A DNA stretch of 64,000 nucleotides from Sialis fuliginosa (taxonomy: Eukaryota; Arthropoda; Insecta; Megaloptera; Sialidae). Position 1 is the stretch's first letter. Each line of letters starts with the position of its first letter. The DNA lies in contig OY540810.1 of NCBI GenBank assembly GCA_961205875.1, forward strand, positions 17,484,001 through 17,548,000, written 5' to 3'. The notes under the pieces are model-generated. The model did no database searches. It was not told the origin of the DNA and was given only the letters and a program-made list of their open reading frames with translations. Below are positions 57,676 to 64,000 of the stretch, in pieces. Position numbers and translations under genes: made by a program.

Positions 57676-58010
57676 ATGGAAAAAAATAAATTTCGTGTTG
57701 TGATTAAACATTGTTTTCTGATGGGGAAAAATACCGTCCAAACAAAGGAATGGCTTGATAAGTGTTATGGTACATCTGCCCCAGCTAATTCAACTGTATA
57801 ATATTGGTTTGCTGAGTTTCGTCGTAAACTACGAACACAATACACCACGTTCTGGAAGGCCAAATGAGGCTATTACTCCAGAAAACCTTAGAAAAATTTG
57901 TGTAATTGTGTTGAATGACCGCAAAGTGAAAGTGAGTGAGCTAGCTTACACCATTAGCATCTCAAAGGTACGTCATATTATAAAAAAAACAAAAATAATA
58001 ATTTTATTTC
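57676..58010 (+). pseudogene. Mariner transposase N-terminal fragment (irritans-like)
   Basis: Starts at an ATG (57676) with FRVVIKHCFLMGKNTVQTKE and then WLDKCYGTSAPANSTV, the N-terminal HTH of irritans-type mariners. A TAA stop follows (near 57799), then YWFAEFRR. The second HTH helix appears in a different frame (PENLRKI ... IVLNDRKVKVSELAYTISIS). Beyond KVRHIIKK, where a HILHE-like motif would lead to the catalytic domain, the sequence becomes unrelated AT-rich repeat. The catalytic DDE part and the TIRs are missing. A separate lineage from the mariner at 19804, judging from the different HTH sequence. Confidence 0.85.
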
Positions 58011-58059
58011 GTATTTTTCATCATTTCGCTCGTAAACATAAATTAATTGAATTGAAACA

Positions 58060-58400
58060 AAAACGACTAGACAGTCTCAAAATTGAAATAAAAGTATCTT
58101 AAATTAAATAAAAACAAAAAAAGTAAAATATATAAATATAAATTATTTGAATTTAAACAAAAATGACAGTATATTATAATATATTTTCTATGCGGTAACG
58201 TTTTAAGTTTTTTGACTCAAGTTTTTTTTTTAAATTGAATAAAAAAAAAATAAAAAAGTAAATTTCGTCTCTCCACAATTTTGTTAGTAAATATTAATTC
58301 ATTTAATTGAAATAAAATGACAGTTTATTATGTATATTAGAATATAATATTCTCTATGCAATAACATTTTCAATTTTTTGATTAAAGTTTTTAAATATTT
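58060..58400. repeat. Diverged tandem repeat (~170-bp period)
   Basis: TGAATTTAAACAAAAATGACAG (58149), TTTAATTGAAATAAAATGACAG (58302) and a related start near 58040 are followed by the same TTTTCTATGCGGTAACG / CTCTATGCAATAAC words. Confidence 0.6.
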
Positions 58401-58819
58401 TATTTATCAATTAGGAGATATTATGGACAAAATATTTTCATTTGCGCTAGCATTTTACAATCAATATGTCTCGACCTCAGAGCAGCTATCACGCTGGTTT
58501 TAGTCTCAAGTTATAGATCTCAATTAGATCTACGAGGTGCAAGTACAAATCAAAACATTTAATCAGTTTTAGTGAGTGAAAAACTTCATATAATAAAAAC
58601 AAAAAGTCATAATAAAAAAACATGCGCAAAAGAAAAATAAAAGAAATATAAAAGACACAAAATATTGGAAAGAACGTCTGAGCAGCTATCGGAAAGTATA
58701 CCATTATATCAATAGCTGAGAAGGCCAGGAGGTACAGGGCACGCCAAAATGTGAAAGTCAGCGGATCGGCCAACGACGGCGCAAGCACACCACGAGTCTG
58801 AGTTTTATTTAACCCTACT
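58400..58819. other. DNA of unknown nature, partly GC-richer
   Basis: A short direct repeat CAGAGCAGCTATC / TGAGCAGCTATC occurs at 58479 and 58678. The plus strand near 58710-58800 (AAGGCCAGGAGGTACAGGGC) looks less AT-biased but I recognise no protein. The 114-codon minus ORF is most likely a shadow. Confidence 0.35.
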
Positions 58820-59602
58820 GCCAGTAACGACACGACTTTCGATTTGGAGCGTATGTACGTCAGTCCCTAGACTGTGCGGGATGCACACAGTCAAAACCAT
58901 TTTTAACTTAATTAATTGTAGATACATTATACAACAACAGTGAGCAAACTTACATAATTTAATACTATACAATACACCAAACATTTAAGAGGTTTCATGC
59001 ATACATTCTGCTGACTGGCACTTCTCTGTAATAATTGGTTTATTCGCCTATCCGTCTGGACCCTTGTACATAATCATGGGGAAGTAGGTCAAACCAATAA
59101 AGTTTGTTGCAACGCTAGCGAATGTGGTGATAGTTTTCACATCAGTACATCATGATAGGATATAAAGCTCATTATAAACACAATAAAGCACGTATGTTTT
59201 GGCTGCTTTATGAAACAAGGAATTATTGAAAACTCTACTCTAAATAATATTTTTATATTTAATGTTAATGTTAGTATTTTTATACATCATTCATTTTATA
59301 AATAAATAACTAAATTTTTATGGTTGTTGTCATCGATATTTTTGATTTTTATATGTTTTAGTACTAGTCTAAAGATAATTTTTAACAGAACTTGCATTTA
59401 AAAAAAATACAACTTTTGAAAATTTTACGTACTTTTTTTCGAAACGAAATGTATCAAAAACTATCAAAGATAGAGTAAAATAACAAGAGATGCATTTTGT
59501 GAATAATTGTAAAATATATTTTAAAAAATAGGTGTGACTGTGACGGGATGCACAGTCAAGGGATTGGCGTGAATACAAATCGAAAGTCGCGTCGTTAGTG
59601 GC
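58820..59602. mobile_element. DNA transposon with ~85-bp TIRs
   Basis: GCCAGTAACGACACGACTTT at 58820 is answered by AAAGTCGCGTCGTTAGTGGC to 59602. The match continues inward over CGATTTG, GTCAGTCCCTAGACTGTGC and GGGATGCACACAGTC. The interior has no transposase. Family not identified. Confidence 0.75.
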
Positions 59603-59603
59603 A

Positions 59604-59783
59604 AGATTTTTATCTCAGAACCATCGCATATTTGAAAAAAACTGTTTTTACCAAAAAATGTTTGGTTGTGAGGGTATAATATAAATATATATATAAAATA
59701 TGAGATTTTAGCATTTTCACAACCAAACATTTTTTGGTTGAAACATTTTTTTCAAATATGCCATGGTTCTGAGATAAAAATCT
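59604..59783. repeat. Foldback repeat
   Basis: AGATTTTTATCTCAGAACC and GGTTCTGAGATAAAAATCT form the outer arms, with CAAAAAATGTTTGGTTGTGA / TCACAACCAAACATTTTTTG-type inner arms. CCCCACCCTGTATG follows at about 59799, an end-like motif for TA-inserting elements. Confidence 0.8.
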
Positions 59784-59959
59784 GTAACACTTTAAATGCC
59801 CCACCCTGTATGTATAGCATATTTTCAAAAAAGTGATTATTGTAAATATATTTTTAAAATAAACTGTTACTTATTGTAGTGAATTTAAAAAGAGAGACGT
59901 GAATCTGTTTGTTTAGTATTTCATAAAACTGCGTTGGGTATGTTCATTCTGCATGATAG

Positions 59960-61594
59960 CGTCTGATTCGCTTATGAAAGATCGATTTTACGCGGAATTG
60001 AAAAATAAATGAATTTTAAATGCTAGGAACTGTGTTTATCTTGATGATCAGCAGTATAAAGTGTTGCTGGACGATGTAAATAATGCGAAAACAACCCTCA
60101 AAAAAGGTTCCACACGATTACTGGTTATTGAAACGGTATGATATACTAACTATTGATCAGAAAAGCAAGTTAATATTTCCTGTCAAAGAGTCTGGAAGTA
60201 ATATACTTTATTACGTTTCTGTTAGTGAACTATTCCATGTTCTACATGAGGCTCATATTAGTATCGATCATGGAGGAAAGGATCGCATGATCAAAGAACT
60301 CTCGAATCGTTATAAAAATGTAACTCGATATGACTTCAACTTTAAAAAGGCATTGTTTAAAACCTATCATTTCATCAGAGTTCAATTCTCGTTGCCAAGT
60401 AGACTTAATTGACTTTCAGTCATCCAGACAGCGAATACACTTTTATATTGGTTTACCAAGAACATTTAACTAAGTTCGCCGTATTAAGAGCATTGAAGTC
60501 AAAACGAGCCGAAGAAGTTGCTCATATCATATAAAATATTTTTACACTAATTGGCGCCCCTGCTATTCTCCACTCTGATAACGGCAGAGAATTTGTCAAT
60601 CACATTATTTATAATCTTAAGCAGTATTGTCCTACATTAACGATTGTACATGGTAAACCAAGACACTCACAGAGCCAAGGGAGTGTTGAGAGAGCCAATC
60701 AAAATATAGAGAATATGCTGACCACGTGGATCCAAGATAATAATACTGGACATTGGAAAGAAGGTCTAAGATTCGTACAGCTGATGAAAAACAGGGCTTT
60801 CATTCTGGGATCAAACGAACGCCTTATGAGTTGACATAATATTACCGAACGACGTTATGCAAAATATTGAAAGCGAAGAAGATTTGGAAAGAGTCATCGG
60901 TAATTTTGATAAAAAAACACAGTTGTTGCTTGGTATGATACCTCGCAAACACCCGAGACGCGTGATCAATTAGAACCATCAGACACTTCTAAAGTTTTAT
61001 TAATATGTTACGTTTGTTCTAAAGAAAAAACTGGGGCTCATACTTGTAGAAAATGTAAGCAAACAATGCATTCTATCTGTGCTGCACCAGATGAATGCAA
61101 TAATGAAGGTCATGGGTCAAAAATGTTATTCCCCTTATGCTCAAGAAATATTGAAGCCATAAAAAATCGACACACTGCCAAAGAGAACAGGCAGAAAAAA
61201 TGGCAAAAAGCCAGTATCTGCTGGTATTACTGTACGGATTCCGATACCGGAAGTTGATAGAAGTCGTGGCGATGCTCGAAATATTTTAGCTGTTATCATG
61301 AATAAAACAGATGAACTATACCAGCTCGGTACAAATCAAGGAGTGATAAAATAACATTTTTTTAGGTCACAATTTACAGTATGTCTAAAAGGATTCATGG
61401 ATATGAAAGACATCCCTGATTACGAAGTTACACTCCGTGTAGCTGTAACTCTTCAGTCTACTGGTACAGGTAAGGTTTTTGTGAAATGCAGTTGCAAAAA
61501 GAACTGCGGAACATTGAAGTACATGTGCGTTAAGAAGAAAATATTATGTACTTCTAAATGTCACTCTAGCTCACCTTGCAAAAATAAATAGGTA
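59960..61594 (+). pseudogene. Ginger/KRBA2-like integrase pseudogene
   Basis: DDE integrases of this type (Ginger transposons and their KRBA2/GIN relatives) resemble gypsy integrases. Domains in order: an N-terminal piece (SLMKDRFYAELKNK, stop, NARNCVYLDD), the KVPHDYWLLKRYDIL motif, an HHCC-like zinc region (HVLHEAHISIDHGG) and then the catalytic core. The three catalytic positions can be read: aspartate in RCQVDLID (about 60392), aspartate in LHSDNGREF (about 60580) and glutamate in SQGSVERAN (about 60685). After the core comes a C2C2-like finger (CYVCSKEKTGAHTCRKCK) and a cysteine-rich tail (CSCKKNCGT, CTSKCHSSSPCKNK). Frameshifts (near 60095, 60415, 61250) and stops (for example 60015 and 60532) break it, and part of the HHCC region is missing. 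TIRs were not found. Confidence 0.85.
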
Positions 61595-61794
61595 TGTAGT
61601 TGATTAAAGTGTAGTTAAATGCAGTGAATTTTCTGATTAATATCTTCCCAATTTTATATAATGTTTATGTGATTTTGTTATTTTAACAAAAAGGCTTTAA
61701 ATATTAGATAATATCCGTTTAGACTAATATTTTATTTTATTAATTACATAATATCTAATGTTTTGTTTCTGAGAATGTGTTACTTTAACAATTA
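61595..61794. other. AT-rich DNA
   Basis: No gene; may include the 3' part of the Ginger-like element. Confidence 0.35.
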
Positions 61795-62512
61795 TTAGGT
61801 TGTTGCAAAAATATTGAACATTTTTTATTATGAACTTTAAACTTATATATTTCAAAATATAATTAAGCTACTTAATCGAAATAAGAGCCATCGGATTCGA
61901 TACACTTTTCCCAATTAGAAACAAGTTTGTTTATGCCGCTAACGTAAAACTCGGGAGTTCTGGAACCAACAAATTGTTCGAAGGCACTTTGGGTATCTGC
62001 TTGATTATTGTAGGAAGTTGTCGAGGTGTTTGAAAAAGTGATAATCAGTGGGCAAGAGGTTCGGTGAGTAAGGTGGGTGAGGTAAGAGTTCGTATTCTAA
62101 TTTGTCAGCTTTTATGTCACTTGTGCCACGTGTGGCCGCACGTTGTCGTGTAGGACCTTTCCTATTGACTAATGCTGGACATATGGACCCCAATTTTTTA
62201 TGCATTTCGTCAATTTGTTGACAATACCTTTCTGCTGTAATTGCTTCACCAGAATTTAAGAAGTTATAGTGGATTAATCCCTCTACAGACCACCAAATGG
62301 GCATCATTATCTTCTTTGGATGCAAACTTGGCTTTGGAAAGTGTTTAGGAGCTTCAGTTTTATTTAACCACTTCCCTGAACGTAAATGGATTGTTTTTGT
62401 TTCGTATAAGAAGCATAAAATAAATTTCGTAACGATGTTTTTTGTGATTTTCGCTTAATTCGTGTGGCACCCATTTATCAAACTTTTTTGTTCTGCTAAT
62501 CGTAGTTAAATG
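61795..62512 (-). pseudogene. Truncated mariner with 3' TIR and transposase C-terminal half
   Basis: TTAGGTTGTTGCAAAAATAT at 61795, after TA, is a typical mariner TIR and marks the 3' end of this minus-strand copy. Upstream on the minus strand the C-terminus reads SNWEKCIESDGSYFD (stop near 61876) in one frame, HPPYSPN ... PTDYHFFKHL in another, and VLHDNVRPHVA in a third, so at least two frameshifts separate them. Further upstream are PIWWSVEGLIHYNFL and KFDKWVPHELSENHKK (about 62500-62450). The aspartates of HDN and of the final PxD are intact. The sequence stops matching near 62512, so the HTH and 5' TIR are gone. Subfamily differs from the other two mariners. Confidence 0.87.
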
Positions 62513-62514
62513 TA

Positions 62515-62640
62515 TATAGGGTTATAATTAGTTTCATTCGATTTAGCGGGGAAAATACCACTAGGGTGGTCGATTTTAGGTGGAAAAACAACCCCAGATT
62601 TCGCATAGGAGCCGAAATATTACAAAATCTATTAAAGACA
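62515..62640 (+). repeat. Fragment of the 36.2-kb tandem unit
   Basis: GGGTTATAATTAGTTTCATT and TTCGCATAGGAGCCGAAATA match the ~170-bp unit at 36170-36600. Confidence 0.65.
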
Positions 62641-62703
62641 TTCCTTGCTGAATATATAACCTCCTAATTGTTTTAATAGATTTTATTCTATTTAATACTA
62701 ATA

Positions 62704-62852
62704 GGTTGACTGCCATAAAGAAATCACAAAAAAGGCTCACGATCAGATGCCAAATAGAAAATTTGGCCGGCTAAAGGCGGTCATATACGACCGCCCTGGC
62801 ATATGAGAACTTTTTATACGGTGGTCGTATACGACCGCCATGGCAGTCAACC
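62704..62852. mobile_element. 149-bp MITE
   Basis: GGTTGACTGCCAT at 62704 and ATGGCAGTCAACC to 62852 are perfect TIRs. Flanking 8-mers TACTAATA (62696-62703) and TGCTAATA (62853-62860) differ at one position. An inner hairpin GCGGTCATATACGACCGCC and GGTGGTCGTATACGACCGCC repeats about 60 bp apart. Confidence 0.78.
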
Positions 62853-62855
62853 TGC

Positions 62856-63412
62856 TAATACTCCGTAATCATTTACCTGATTGTTATTTTCAACACTGGC
62901 TTCTTCTTGTAGTGGCTTTATTTTATATTTTACGAAAGAAAATTTGCGTGTCTCCAGAATTAGAGCAAACAGATGTACTATTAACATTTTTTGTTAGAGA
63001 AATCGAAACTTTATACCGTAATAGAGAATATTCGTATAATATTTACATTCATTTAGTTTTAGTTAAAAAATGGTGGGGTCTATTACGGCAACATCTGTCT
63101 TATCGTTTGAAAACTTAATGGTTTTTTTGCTCAATGTGTTCATGGTAGTAAACATCATGGGCAAGAAATTATAAATAATTTAAAAAGAGCTAAGAGTGAA
63201 ACAGATTTGAAAATTCAGTGTGAAGGAAATGAAAATAGAATTAATAATGAATAACCGAAAAATTATAAACTTTCGCATGAGATTAGGGATAAAATAAATA
63301 TTTCAAAGACTGAAATCACACAAATTGAATCAAATAATGTATGTTTTAATAATTTAGAAATATATAATGTTATAAAAATCGGTCAAGTACAAGCTATAAT
63401 TGCACAATTATG
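62856..63412 (+). pseudogene. CACTA-like DUF4218 remnant
   Basis: The frame at 62856-63118 reads LRNHLPDCYFQHWLLLVVAL, then VREIETLYRNREYSYNIYIH. That order (LP..YY.HFLLL, then F...E.LY......NxHxLLHL) matches the DUF4218-type region found in CACTA/EnSpm-like transposase proteins. The next conserved block, SFENL and NGFFAQCVHGSKHHGQEI, is in other frames from about 63105, so one or two frameshifts are present. A stop (TAA) follows near 63252, then a further coding-like piece to 63412. The catalytic TNP2 part would lie upstream, where the MITE and other repeats now stand. Confidence 0.6.
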
Positions 63413-64000
63413 ATTCCGTACCATCAACCCCCCTACTTAAATCAATGAAATTTTTGAAAAATGTGTAAGGACAAAAGTTGTTCCTTACATCATTAGAAAT
63501 ATTTTTTGTTGAAAAACTTTTTCTCTAAAATCAATGATTCATGATTTCTTCAGATTTTTCTGAGCAATCCTCTTGGTGAGCTGGGTAGGGGACACCAATT
63601 TTTGAGTATTTTTTCCGAAAAACGTTTTAAAAAATGCATAAAAAATATATCATAATAAATATATGTATATTGTTGAATTCGTGCTTCAATAAACCCTTGA
63701 ATTTTTATCTATTTTCCAATTTACTCCCTGAAATTATCCCTCAGAATAAAAATTCAACTTTTTTATACTTCTGACGTAAAAAAGAAAAAAAAGAAATAAA
63801 TAATAAATGAAAATCAAAAGGCCCACTGACCCCATACACCCCTGGTCTAAATAATCATTGGATTATATCGGAAATCGAAAACACGTAACCGTGTATCAAA
63901 TTTCATAAGAATTGAAAAATTTCTATGGGGATTTTTTTTTTAGTAATAAATATTTCACAAAAATTGTCATATATGAAGAGTTGTAATTAGTATTATTCGA
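63413..64000. other. Repeat-rich DNA, runs off the window
   Basis: 63670-63750 repeats 56145-56240. 63820-63930 matches 18290-18400 (ACTGACCCCATACACCCCTG). The last 40 bases begin another copy of the 36.2-kb unit (AGAGTTGTAATTAGTATTAT). Confidence 0.55.

Noticed and set aside
58489-58833. 114-codon minus-strand ORF with hydrophobic segments
   Set aside because: Hydrophobic runs come from A-rich plus-strand sequence; no motif or start context supports a gene.

Overview
The window looks like a stretch of gene-poor, AT-rich insect nuclear DNA that is built almost entirely from transposable elements. Support comes from the element mix (mariner, piggyBac, hAT, PIF/Harbinger, Helitron-like, Penelope-like, RNase H-bearing LINE, a Ginger/KRBA2-type integrase, a CACTA-like remnant, a gypsy scrap), from many poly-A/poly-T and TA tracts, from GACA/TCTG-rich microsatellites, and from a short CCTAA run like the insect telomere motif. 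A hemipteran-like insect is my guess, not something the sequence proves. I find no convincing intact host gene, rRNA, tRNA, operon or CRISPR.

Layout. 0.4-6 kb: a long-TIR DNA element (411-1777), a hAT MITE, a possible LINE ORF1 scrap and a nested inverted-repeat element. 6-14 kb: a dispersed ACTTTCTTATA-ended repeat, a self-nested palindrome (7975-10028), a dispersed repeat with TGCTTCCTCG ends (called family G here) and a complete non-autonomous Helitron (11686-12578). 15-19 kb: a hAT element carrying a second hAT element inside it, two further MITEs, a LINE 3' tail and a Helitron-type 3' end. 19.8-20.9 kb: a dead mariner with both TIRs. 21.7-29 kb: more copies of the dispersed families, inverted Helitron halves and a second copy of the nested hAT family. 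29.2-29.9 kb: LINE RNase H tail with poly-A. 30-37 kb: hAT, palindromic and Harbinger MITEs plus tandem repeats. 38-40.6 kb: a degenerate piggyBac with TTAA duplications inserted in a family G copy and itself carrying a Helitron fragment. 41.9-43.8 kb: broken hAT (ZMYM1-type) transposase with a 157-codon unassigned ORF between its parts. 44.5-45.7 kb: piggyBac MITE.

46.2-55.5 kb is the most unusual part. Four long inverted-repeat structures follow one another, separated or flanked by TA tracts. One is a Penelope-like element whose C-terminal RT plus GIY-YIG ORF is unbroken for 323 codons and lies between two inverted 795-bp arms. 57-64 kb: a mariner HTH fragment, two more inverted-repeat elements, a Ginger/KRBA2-like integrase pseudogene whose three DDE positions are still readable, a truncated minus-strand mariner, a small MITE and a CACTA-like DUF4218 remnant.

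The coding pieces do not form a pathway: they are independent mobile elements, and the nesting order gives a relative chronology. All identities rest on reading motifs by eye; no database search was run.
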